NCBI GenBank assembly: GCA_024220505.1
Contig: JAKZZE010000002.1
Location: 1,612,001 to 1,676,000, forward strand
DNA from: Rhizopus arrhizus
Lineage: Eukaryota > Mucoromycota > Mucoromycetes > Mucorales > Rhizopodaceae
DNA: 64,000 bases
Direction: 5' to 3'
The notes under the pieces were generated by a model, which was not told where the DNA came from, did no database searches, and saw nothing but the letters and a program-made list of their open reading frames with translations. Of the stretch, positions 47,212 to 57,178 are shown piece after piece. Position numbers and translations under genes: made by a program. The stretch's first letter is position 1. Every line of letters starts with the position of its first letter.

Positions 47212-48350
47212 ATTTTTTTTTTCTTGTAAATGGTGTTTTTATTTAGACGCCGCATAAAGACATGCATATTTGACTAATAGTTTATAAGAAAAAAATGGAA
47301 AAGAAAATACATGTAATAGTAAAATGGGATTAGGCAGTCTGCTGAGGGATGCTTGTACGATGGCTACTGTTTTCAAAGCTAATTTTACGAATAAGAGCGG
47401 CACTTGCAACCACTTCATGTGGTCGGTATTGTTGATCATCAAATACAAATTTCTAATCAAAATTCCAAAGGGACAGGAGAGTACAGCCTAATATATCTAG
47501 AAACCTGAGCGAGAGCGAAGGGATAACCAAGGGGTCAGACGAGCTAGGACGGGCAATAATAGCAAAGTCAAGTGTTGAGGGGGCAATTAAAGATATACTG
47601 GCGATTGTTTGCCATATTTCTTTGCGGAGAGGATAAGACCAGATGAAATGTTCTTCTGTACCAACACCACCGCAGTAAATACAAGGTAGGTCAGAAAATC
47701 TCGCGAGCATAATGCGATGCAGAAAACCTTTTCAGGGAAGCTTGTGATGGTATAAACGCCAAAGAATAGTATGGGCACGGTAAGGAAGCGATACACCCTA
47801 AAAACGACACCAGTCTTGATAGTTAAAGCGAAGGTGTAATCCGGGCAAAGTGAAAAAGTCTACGTTGCAAATGAGTATGGTGACAACGACGATTAGCTGC
47901 AGATTTGTTGAAATATGCCTGGATAAAACTTTTCAAACAGCATTTGAGAAAATCCTACTGGAGAGGAGCATTTAAATTAGGCATATAGGCTTCAGCGTTA
48001 GCACAGAAGGCTGCCAGTTCCTTGCAGAAGTGCGGATCTTTAGCGAGGTAAGAGTTGCAATACCAGAGGCTTGGTCCTGCTCGTGTTTGGCCTAATTAAG
48101 ACGGATTGAGATAGCGGAATGATCGCAACGGGCAACATACTACCGATCCGTTTTGGAAATCATCAAGTCGTCTGCTACCAGCAGAAAATTGATAGTAGAA
48201 ATGTTGCGAAAGGCTAGAAGGTTATGTCTGTCTATTTCCTCATAAGCTGGGTCAGTCCAAAACGAGTGAAGACATTGCACCCAATTTTGGATTGATGACA
48301 GAGAATGTTGATGTTGAAATCTCCACCAAACAATTTTCAAAAGTGTACAA
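47212..48350 (-). mobile_element. Decayed LINE remnant, internally deleted
   Basis: On the minus strand, 5' to 3', the remnant has an endonuclease end (GGDFNINI at about 48320, then a CDHSAISI motif). It then jumps to the C-terminal zinc finger (CIYCGGVGTEEHFIWSYP) within about 600 bp. The reverse-transcriptase domain is therefore deleted. A C-terminal block (FDDQQYRPHEVVASAALIRK) ends in a stop at 47330-47332. An A-tail, seen as a T run at about 47213-47222, follows. Several frameshifts and stops break it. It sits between the Tc1 coding fragment and that element's probable right end, suggesting insertion into the Tc1 copy. Confidence 0.72.
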
Positions 48351-48414
48351 ATTTCTTTTTTAGGACCAAACTAGCTGCAAAAGGCAATGAGCTTTTTTAA
48401 AAATCCGACTCTAC

Positions 48415-48453
48415 TTTTCAGAAAAAAGCCCAATTGACGGTGGACCGACTGTA
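48415..48453. repeat. Solitary Tc1 right-end inverted repeat
   Basis: CCCAATTGACGG, then TGGACCGACTG and a TA. It parallels the right end of the complete element (CAATTGACGGCGG ... CAG-TA) but differs in the outer bases, so it comes from a related subfamily. It probably terminates the Tc1 fragment at 46831-47157. Confidence 0.6.
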
Positions 48454-48740
48454 AAGTTCACACGGCCTTTATAAAGAAAAAAAAAGTTCATGTTTATGCA
48501 TATTATCTCCATTTAAATGACTAAAATGAAAATATATTACATGTTTAACAAAAGAGATACAATAAAAAAAGAAAGAGTAGAATGAAATAAACATCTTTTA
48601 GTTTTTTGTGGACAAAAAATTATGCTAACATAGTAAGAAGTGTTTGGTCACCTTTAATCAAAATTTTCGCACGGTGCTCAAAGGAGATAAACATCCTTTT
48701 TTTTTTCTTTTTTTTTTCTTCTTCTTTTCCCTTGAACATC

Positions 48741-50442
48741 ATGATAACCTCAGTATTGAAGTCTCGTATAATTACTTCAAGGTAAAAACAAACAAAATAC
48801 TTTTTACTGAATGCTCACATATATCTTTTCTATTTAGAGCCAACATTACACTTAGAACATTCAGCACACAATTTCCTGCGTTACAAAAAGTTGCTGGTGT
48901 AGAAACAGTAAAAAATTATATCAATGGTAAATTCACTGAATCCAAGACGGACAGATGGATCGAACTTTATAACCCTGTAAGATTTCTCTTTATCTATTGA
49001 ACTCATTTTAATCCCACCTGTGATAGGCAACGCAAGAGTTGATCAATTATGTACCCGAGACCACACTGGATGAATTAAAGGAAGCTACTGAGAGCGCTGC
49101 TGCTGCTGCTCGTGAGTGGAAAACGACAACAGTCTTACAGAGACAAAGGGTCATGATAGACCTGCAATACTTGATTCGTCAAAACCAAGACGAGATAGCA
49201 AAGAACATTGTACAAGAGCAAGGCAAGACCTTTGCTGATGCCAAGGGAGATGTCTTTCGAGGTCTTCAAGTGGTTGAGCAGGCCTGCGCATTAACCTCTA
49301 TGATGATGGGTGAAAAGATGACGGTGGCCAAGGACATGGAAACTTATTCTTATCGAGAGCCCTTGGGTGTCGTAGCCGGCATCTGCCCATTCAATTTCCC
49401 TGCTATGATTCCTCTCTGGATGTTTCCTCTGGCAATTGCAACTGGAAATTCCATTGTCATGAAACCTTCAGAGCGCGATCCTGGTGCGACAATGATGTTG
49501 GCCAAGTTGGCTGCTGAAGCCGGTGTGCCTGATGGTGTGCTTAATGTTGTCCATGGTTCGGTTGATTGCGTCAACTACATCTGTGACGAGCCAAAGATCA
49601 AGGCCATCTCCTTTGTAGGTTCCGATCGTGCGGGTGAACACATCTATACTCGCGGTAGTGCGAACGGTAAACGTGTCCAGGCCAACTTGGGAGCCAAGAA
49701 CCACGCTGTGCTTTTACCTGATGCCAATAAACAGGCTGCCTTGAATTCTATTGCAGGTGCTGCCTTTGGTGCTGCCGGACAGCGTTGCATGGCTTTGAGT
49801 ACCTTGATATGTGTAGGCGAAACCAAGGATTGGTTACCCGAATTGGCTGAACGTGCTAAACAACTCAAGGTGGGATATGGTATGGATCCTGATACAGATG
49901 TCGGACCTTTGATTACAGTTCACTCAAAGCAGCGTGTGGAAAGATTGATTCAAAGTGGCCATGACCAAGGGGCTCATGTGTTGTTAGACGGAAGAGGTGT
50001 GGTTGTGAAGGGTTACGAGAAGGGTAACTTTGTGGGTCCCAGCATTATTACAGATGTTCAAACACACATGGATTGTTACAAGGAAGAGATCTTTGGTCCT
50101 GTCCTGGTCTGTTTGAATGTAGATAGTTTGGACGAAGCAATTGAGTTGATCAACAGTAATCCCTATGGTAATGGCACTGCTGTCTTTACCAATTCTGGAC
50201 CTAGCGCGCGTAAGTTTGAACATGAGATTGATGTGGGTCAGGTCGGTATCAATGTACCTATTCCCGTACCTGTTCCTCCCTTCTCTTTCACCGGTAGCCG
50301 TGGATCCATTTTGGGTGATATGAACTTTTATGGAAAGAGTGGTCTTCACTTTTACACGAAGCCAAAGACCGTTACTGCATTATGGAAAGAATCTGACTCT
50401 AAACATACTCGTGCTGCTGTATCTATGCCAACAATGGGCTAA
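48741..50442 (+). CDS. Methylmalonate-semialdehyde dehydrogenase (acylating)
   Basis: A mitochondrial CoA-dependent aldehyde dehydrogenase (ALDH6A1/MmsA) of valine and pyrimidine catabolism, making propionyl-CoA or acetyl-CoA. Exons 48741-48781, 48838-48976 and 49027-50442 give 531 residues. The first 30 residues form a presequence ([13 protein letters not shown], split by an intron). Family marks are [33 protein letters not shown] and the catalytic cysteine in [11 protein letters not shown] (about 313). EEIFGPVLV and [18 protein letters not shown] follow. Unlike most ALDHs, no catalytic-base Glu motif (ELGGK) is present; NLGAKNHA stands there, as expected for MMSDH. Confidence 0.97.
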
Positions 50443-50789
50443 AAATTAATATAAAATCTTGTAATTGTTTAAATATTGACGTTTAAAGTGGTGAAAAATA
50501 AAAGAAGGAGGTGAACAATAATAAACTTTTTTGAATCCCTAAATTATTAATGTTATGAAAAAGGAGAAGAGAGAGAGAGAGACAAAGATATGTTTGAAGT
50601 AGTGATTTATAATTTTGTATGGCAATAAGTTATATGCATATTTTGCTCCTACTACCACCTTTCTCCTTTTTTTTTCATCCTGTTACTATACTTTAACCCT
50701 TTCTATTTGCCCCTTTTTTCGATTCAGAAATAGAAAGCTCACTATCTTTTTTCTCTATCTCTCTTTTTCTCTCTTTTAATTTCTTAGCA
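50443..50789. other. Spacer and leader of the small membrane protein
   Basis: It contains a GA-rich tract (50561-50590) after MMSDH and a long CT/T-rich tract (50650-50780) directly before the next ATG, a leader type recurring in this window. Confidence 0.5.
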
Positions 50790-51155
50790 ATGGTATATAA
50801 CCATTATTCACAGCCTATTTTAACAGCAACCTCTGAACGAATACCGACGACTGCCTGGGGACCATTTACAATTGTCACCATCACTTTTGTTATTCTCGTC
50901 ACATGTCTTATACTCAACTGTAATCGGATACGAAGACGAGTGAGTGAAAGAAGAGGATTTAGAACGGAACGATTTGAAAAGAGACATAAGCAAGATATTG
51001 AGTCATCTTCATTTTATTTGCATGAAAAGATTACAACACCAGACTCAGTTTATAGTAAAGAATCTGTTAAATATGATCCAGATATTATTAAAAGTCAGCC
51101 ATCCACCCTTCCACTACCACTTAAACTCGAGCGATCTTCATTATATCATCACTAA
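50790..51155 (+). CDS. Small single-pass membrane protein, unknown function
   Basis: An uninterrupted 121-residue frame with a good leader. One transmembrane helix lies at about residues 25-44 (FTIVTITFVILVTCLIL), followed directly by a basic stop-transfer stretch (RIRRRVSERR). The charged, Ser/Pro-rich C-terminal tail would be cytoplasmic by the positive-inside rule. There is no signal peptide and no known domain. The codon composition and strong membrane topology support a real gene, but I do not recognise the family. Confidence 0.5.
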   Translation: MVYNHYSQPILTATSERIPTTAWGPFTIVTITFVILVTCLILNCNRIRRRVSERRGFRTERFEKRHKQDIESSSFYLHEKITTPDSVYSKESVKYDPDIIKSQPSTLPLPLKLERSSLYHH

Positions 51156-51361
51156 TAATAAAAATACACACAATCATGTACTATACTTCTCATCCATTCA
51201 CTTACTCTCTCCTTTATTATTTTCCCCTTTAATAAATGCTCTTTTTAGAGTGTGTTTCTTCTGATTTAGTGTAACAGCGAGTTTCAATCTTATTTTATCT
51301 TTTCAGTAAGCGCATTTATTATTATTATTTTTTTTTTATTTCTTCAAACTTGACATTACAA

Positions 51362-52200
51362 ATGGAAGATCAAACACCAGTTTATGGCATTGACAAAGGT
51401 AGTGAAAAGGCTTTAAAAGAAAGCATTATTTAACTTGTTTTTATACTAGAAATTCAAGCTAAAATTGAATCAAAATATTCTGTTCAGCGTGAACAAGAAG
51501 CAAAAAGATGGATTGAAGAGATTATTGGAGAACAGTTTCCTTTAGATGATTTTGCAGATAGTTTAAAAGATGGTGTGATTCTATGCAAGTAAAGAAGAAA
51601 GAGAATAAGCACATTATTGTTTATTTATTTTATGGAATATTTAGAATGATTGGCAAGTTAGCACCAGGTCAAGGAAAGTTTAAACAATCCAAGATGCCTT
51701 TTATTCAAGTAAAGTAGTTGTTGTTATAATTAAATATTAATACAGTGTTCTAGATGGAAAACATTTCAATCTTTTTAAAAGGAGCAGAAGCATTGGGTGT
51801 ACCTAAACACGATTTATTTCAAACCATTGATTTATACGAAAAGAAAAATATGACTCAAGTAAGATAAATAGTAATAAAATAAGTGTATTGACTTGTGTTT
51901 AGGTCATTGATTCAATTTATGCTATTTCAAGATATGGTTATAAAGCTGGAACATGTCAGACAGTAAATAATGCGTTAAATATAAAATAGGAAACTTTCCA
52001 ACTATTTTTGTTACCAGTATTTAGGTCCTAAGCTTGCAGATAAACAAAAACCAGCCTATTCTCAAGAAGCTGCTAATGCTTCAAGTGCAACATTCAATAC
52101 CTATCAATATGGATACACTGGTGGAGCAAATCAATCTGGCATGAGTTTTGGACAACGAAGGAATATTGCAGGAAAGGATCCTTATGCTCAATACAAGTAA
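51362..52200 (+). CDS. Calponin/transgelin-like actin-binding protein
   Basis: A single CH-domain actin bundler like yeast Scp1 or fission-yeast Stg1, working in actin patches. Six exons (51362-51398, 51450-51588, 51645-51708, 51754-51858, 51903-51962 and 52018-52200) give 195 residues, the family length. CH-domain motifs are REQEAKRWIEEIIGE, FADSLKDGVILCKMIGKLAPG and PFIQMENISIFLKGAEALGV. FQTIDLYEKKNMTQVIDSIY follows. The C-terminal calponin-like repeat, GMSFGQRRNI, contacts actin in this family. The gene is fragmented into very small exons (37-183 nt). Confidence 0.93.
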
Positions 52201-53077
52201 ATAAAAATAAATTTTTGGAATAAAATGTAGATTATTATTATACAAAATGGCCTTAAAAAGATTTACTCCTTATTTTGATATCTGCAATATTCTTTTATAA
52301 AAGATTCAGTTTGTTTGTTGTTGAATAAGTTTTTATATTACATTCTTAAATACTGAGCAAAGCATAACCCTATTCACTTTTTCAACAAAAAATAAAAAGA
52401 ATTGCTGTTGAGATCTATTTTTTGATACACTCAAAAAATTCAAAAGAATAAGATCATCAAGTTTTGATTAAATAAAATATGAATCAATTTAGGCGTTATG
52501 ATTTTTATTATTGATGCTTTATTGATTGATAATGTTCATATAACAAATGATGCTGATGAATATAAAAAGTAAAGTTTCAGAAGCATCTGAATCTAATGCA
52601 GTGCTTTGATTTATTCATCTCTAATGACGCAAGGTGACAAGGTAAATAAAAACAAAGGCTGATGATAGGAATGTGGTCTATAGATGTATTATTACTGTGT
52701 GATTAAATAAATAGGAAAGATAAACAAAAGACATTATGAGCAACAATAGTACTTTCTTCTTATCTATCGTCACTTACCCACATATGCAGAGTAACTTGAT
52801 TGTTTACCAAATAGATATTGACTGTTTATTGATTGTAGTTGTTTTATTAGCTCATTTAAATGATGCAATACAAGATGTCTAAATAAAGAACTTTTGGGGG
52901 GGGAGAATAGAAATAAATAATACGTGTTATTCTACAGACCAGATTTTATGATTCAAATTAAAATGATAATAAAAGAAAATGTGATTTGATAATGAATGAT
53001 GCGTATTCAATGTATTTCTTTGTCTTTATCATACACACACACACACATAGTTTTATTATAAACACAAACAAAATAAT
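52201..53077. other. Spacer between convergent calponin and kinase genes
   Basis: AT-rich, with no gene. It holds both 3' ends. A G9 run lies at about 52894-52903 and a CA microsatellite at 53034-53048. Confidence 0.55.
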
Positions 53078-55077
53078 TTAATGACCTGTTTTACCATCCA
53101 AGGACACAACGCCTGCAACCCAACCACATGCCATTTTAAATACAGTATTTGAACCTTGAGTTCTTGAAAATCTCACATTCACTCTGTCCGCTCTCCTTTT
53201 ATGGTTCTCTATTTGTATAGTAAACATGGCCATACCTTCCTTTTGCTTTTCTTTTTCTTTTGTGGGCTCATCGGATGATTGACGAGGTTTGTTTCGACTG
53301 AAAAAGGAGGTTGTCATGGAAGATGTCAAATGAGATAGGAGAGGTAAGGAGAGTCGTTTACGAGCTGAAGTGGTTGATTCATCTCCTAATGTGCTACTTG
53401 TTGCACTCGTTTGGCTTTGTTTATGATTTCGTTTGGGTAACAAGGTGGCTGAGGAAGACCCAGCTAGATTCGATTGATTTTTGGGTGTGTTTCTTAAGGT
53501 GAGTATACAAGAGAGTGAGTTAGAAGAGATCTGAAGATAGGTAATTCCCATCAATTGACAGGTTTGTTTCAAGAGTGTCATTGTGTCCTTTGTGTCATCT
53601 GATTGACTACTCATCGTAGCCAATGCACTACTTGTTAATTCTAGACTGTTGGCAGTTGAGGAAATGGAAGTAGAAGAGGAGGAAAGAGAAGGAGGATACT
53701 GGGATGATTGTGGTTGAGTAGAGTGAAGTTGGAAATGATAAACCTGATCTTTTGTCATACGTTGTATAACTTGTTTAATCTTCTTTTTTGAGGGATGTAA
53801 GGAGGAAAGGATGGTTTTTAGACCTGGTGTTTCCCATCTTTCGGTTGATTTGATACCAAGTTTACGAGTACGTGATCGTATGGATTGTAGTAGTTCAGAT
53901 CTGAGTAATTCTATGTTTTGTACATTTGGACTATTTACATTTGGACTGTTGTTTGTTTTGGTTGTATAATAAGTAGATGAATTGATTGGATGATAGATGA
54001 CTGTCTTTTTGATTTTATTTGAATCTGTATTTTGAAGATCTTGAATGAATTGTTTTCTAGTCTTGTCTTCATCTTCCATTACTTCTTCAAATGATGTTTT
54101 AGATGAAACTGGACAAGGTAATTGACCAAATTTAGTTAACCAAGGATCGTCTTTTAATGCTTGTCTGAGTGTCATTCTTTTTCTTCTATCCACTTGTAAG
54201 CATTTCTTGATTGTTGTTTGTAATTCTGGACTTAATTTATTTGGCATTGGAAAATTACACTGACAGACATCTTTCTTTAACTCACCCACAGCTAATAGAA
54301 ATCAATTTGATGTTTAAAAAGGAACTAAAAGACTTACTGTGTGCATGAGAAAATGGTTCAAAGCCAGCAGTCATTCGAAACAAAGTGATACCAAGACACC
54401 AACAGTCAACTTCAGGTCCATAATATTTTTGACCAGTGATGATCTCTGGACTGTAATATAGCATTGAACCACAAATAGTTCTCAATCTTTGTAACCCATA
54501 TCGATTACCCAAGCCAAAATCAGCCAACTTTAGCTGTCCTTCAGGGGTCACTAATATATTGGGTGTCTAATGATCATCAGCAAAAAGACTTGTCGATAGT
54601 TATTCATTGTACCTTCAAGTCACGATGAACTACCCATTTTTTATGACAGAAATCAACAGCTGAGACCAATTGCCTAAATAATAAACGTGCTTCATCTTCA
54701 TCTAATGCACCATCTTGCTGCTTTTGTAAATATTCATCCAAGTTCCAACCAGGTACGTATTCCATTATCAAAAAGAGTGAATCACAACTTTCGAATGTTT
54801 CATGTAATTTTACTATTGATGGATGCTGTAAGAGTTCCATGATCGTAATCTCTCTCACTAATCTAGACATGACACGATAATCATGAGCCTGTTTATCAAT
54901 GATCTTGATGGCCACCTTTTGATGTGTCCCTGTATGTTGTGCTAACATGACTTTACTGAATTTACCACTGCCTAAGGGTTGAATGAATTCATAAGGTCCA
55001 ATACCATTCAAATAATTATCTTGATTTGTAATAGATTTCTTTTCTATTTTATTATTATTTTGATTCTTTTTAAACAT
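53078..55077 (-). CDS. CAMK-type Ser/Thr kinase, MARK/KIN-like
   Basis: Exons 54613-55077, 54338-54566 and 53078-54291 give 635 residues. The kinase domain covers about residues 25-285. Visible motifs are the glycine loop LGSGKFSKVM, VAIKIIDK (catalytic Lys), VVHRDLK with TPNIL, DFGLGNRYG, and SPEIITGQKYYGPEVDCWCLG in the APE region. The long C-terminal part is Ser/Thr-rich. It ends in a KA1-like stretch (MFTIQIENHKRRADRVNVRF ... FKMACGWVAGV), as in MARK/KIN1 kinases that bind membranes. A role in polarity or cell-cycle control is inferred from the family. The in-frame ORF upstream of 55077 is translated leader (poly-Phe). Confidence 0.85.
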
Positions 55078-55973
55078 TCTTTTTATAAAACAATCAAAGG
55101 AAAATATAAAAAATAAAAAATATAAAAAATAAAATAAAAATGTTTTTTTTTTATATAAATTGATACAAAGAAAAAAAAAGGGGGGGGAACAAAGCAAATG
55201 TGAGTTTAGAATACAAAAAAGAAGAAAAAAAAAAGGGGGGAAGAGAAAGAGAGAGAAAGAGAGAGAGAGATGATGATGATGTAGTAAACAAATGGAATTC
55301 TCCACTGAATTTATTGTTGTACGATGTTTGCTTTTATAGCTCATTTTATTTACTTGACCCATACAGATCTTCACACAGTAAACAAAAACAAGAAGAAAGG
55401 AGAAAAAGAAAGGAGAGAGAGAGAGATTTGTTGTATAGAAAAGGATTCGTTCGAGTAAACATGATTGTGTCTTATTTTAACATAGCCACGTTTTACATTA
55501 GTCGTATTTGTGTAATCACTCTTTATTCACAAATCACAGACATTTCTTTCTTGATTTTTTTTTTTGCCACCTTTTCTCTTCTCCTACTTTATGAAAACAC
55601 ATGTTTATTACAAGAAATCAATTCATTCTCTTTTCTCTTTTTTGGTTTCCTTGATGACATGTAAAAAACAACTTTTATGAAACAAATTGTGCATAGTTCA
55701 AGAAAGCAATTTACTGCATCAACATGGCTTGTGACCAAAATAAATTTCCCTTACAGCAGCAAAGTGGCAAATACAGCAAAATTCAATGTAAACAAATCAA
55801 GCTGAAGCTTCTTTGAGTCGTACAATGAAACCCCTTTGCCTTTTTTTTTTTCCTCCTTTTTTTTAAAAAAATAAGGTTTGCCTCTTTTGAATACGCAAAC
55901 GAATAAGAGAAAGAAAAGAAGGTGTTTATTGATGCAGTGAAAAGAATGATGCTTAATCGTACAAAGATCTAAT
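55078..55973. other. Kinase upstream region with GA tracts
   Basis: GA-rich tracts (55236-55270, 55395-55424) read as CT tracts in the kinase sense direction and probably belong to its leader or promoter. A G8 run lies at 55181-55188. No gene is recognised. Confidence 0.55.
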
Positions 55974-56789
55974 TTAAAGAGCCAAAGCAGCAGCAGCAGC
56001 AACAGCTCCTAAAGTAAGGACAGCATTGGCTGTGAGACTACCAGCATCATTAACAGAAGCAGCAGCAACACCAATGGCAACATTTGATGAGGTAGCAGGA
56101 TTAGCAGTAGCAGCGGCAACGGGAGCAACAGTAGCAGAACTTGCAAGAGCTAAAGAAAGGAGAATAAAATTAGATTCTTAAAATAGAAACAGGCCTCCTA
56201 ATATTTACAAATAGGTTTAGAGGTACCATTACCACTAAAGGTAAACAGACCGGAATAATACCAATTACCGGTGGAATTTTGACCGATACGAATCCAATAT
56301 TGACCAGCAGCAAAGTCATTCAGAGGATACATCTAGAAACAGACATTAATTAATCTTCTTCTTCTTCTTCTATAGTGTCTTACATCGTATTTGCCAGCAG
56401 AACAAGCAATGGGGGTATCGGGATTAGTGATTTGAGCAACTAAGCTAATAGGGTGTTTAATTTTCCTTTTTTATCTAATTTTTCTCTTCTTACTTGGCAT
56501 GAGTATTATCTCCATTTAATAATTGAATATCACAGTTCAAGGTGTCATCGGGAGAAGTAGCATTCCATGAAATCTCACCATGTCCACCAGCAGTCTGTTT
56601 AGAGTTAATAAACCTATAATTTCCAGTGAGCGCAGTGACTTACCCAAGTAGAACTACCCCAAGGGTTGACAACCTACAGAAAGTATTTTAGCTGTTTATT
56701 TCTGAATTCATTCATCTTCTTACAGTAATAGCGGCTAAAGCTTGAGAGGCAGCAGCAAGAAGACCGGCGGCGATAAGGGTACTTTTCAT
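55974..56789 (-). CDS. Secreted KRE9/KNH-like, probably GPI-anchored wall protein
   Basis: Six small exons (56724-56789, 56644-56673, 56494-56594, 56384-56444, 56209-56332 and 55974-56149) join in frame for 185 residues. The N-terminus is a signal peptide (MKSTLIAAGLLAAASQALA). The mature part starts ITVVNPWGSSTWTAGGHGEI, the typical opening of the KRE9/KNH1 N-terminal (Ser-Thr-rich GPI-anchored family) domain. QIPL-type strands, AGQYWIRIGQNSTGNWYYSG and several N-glycosylation sites follow. A Ser/Ala/Thr-rich stalk precedes a hydrophobic C-terminal tail (AVAAAAAALAL), consistent with a GPI signal. It should act in the cell wall. Exon 2 is only 30 nt. Confidence 0.82.
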
Positions 56790-57178
56790 TATGATTTTAT
56801 TTAGAAAGAAAAGAAAGAACCCGAGAATTCAATTTATAACGACAATAGTGATTTGTGACACATTGAGAACACGTTCAATTTATTTTAATAAAGCAACAGT
56901 TTAACGCTCCACATTAAATAAGTTATTTTATTAACTTTTCAAGCAAGTCACTACATTCATTTAGGGTTGGTTCAACCACAGCTATCTGCTCTAATCTATA
57001 ACAAGATCTTTCTGTATCCTATTTATCATGTTTATATCTTGGGTATTCAGCATCTGTACGTACTTACAGTAAGCGAGCAAAAGATGGAAAGACCGATGAC
57101 ATCGTTCAACATATTGATCTGGTTACTTGGTAATAGCTGACTGTATCTTTGTGCTGTTGTGTTCAATAAACTCTATTT
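56790..57178. other. Spacer, possibly 3' exons of the OB-fold gene
   Basis: On the minus strand, coding-like pieces occur at about 57060-57155 (LLPSNQINMLNDVIGLSIF) and 56935-57000 (IAVVEPTLNECSDLLEKL, then TAA). They could be the last exons of the OB-fold gene. I could not join them to its last clear exon in a single frame. Confidence 0.35.

Noticed and set aside
55078..55374. N-terminal extension of the kinase frame
   Set aside because: The extension is Phe/Leu/Ser-rich translation of the CT-rich leader. The kinase ATG at 55077 is better placed.
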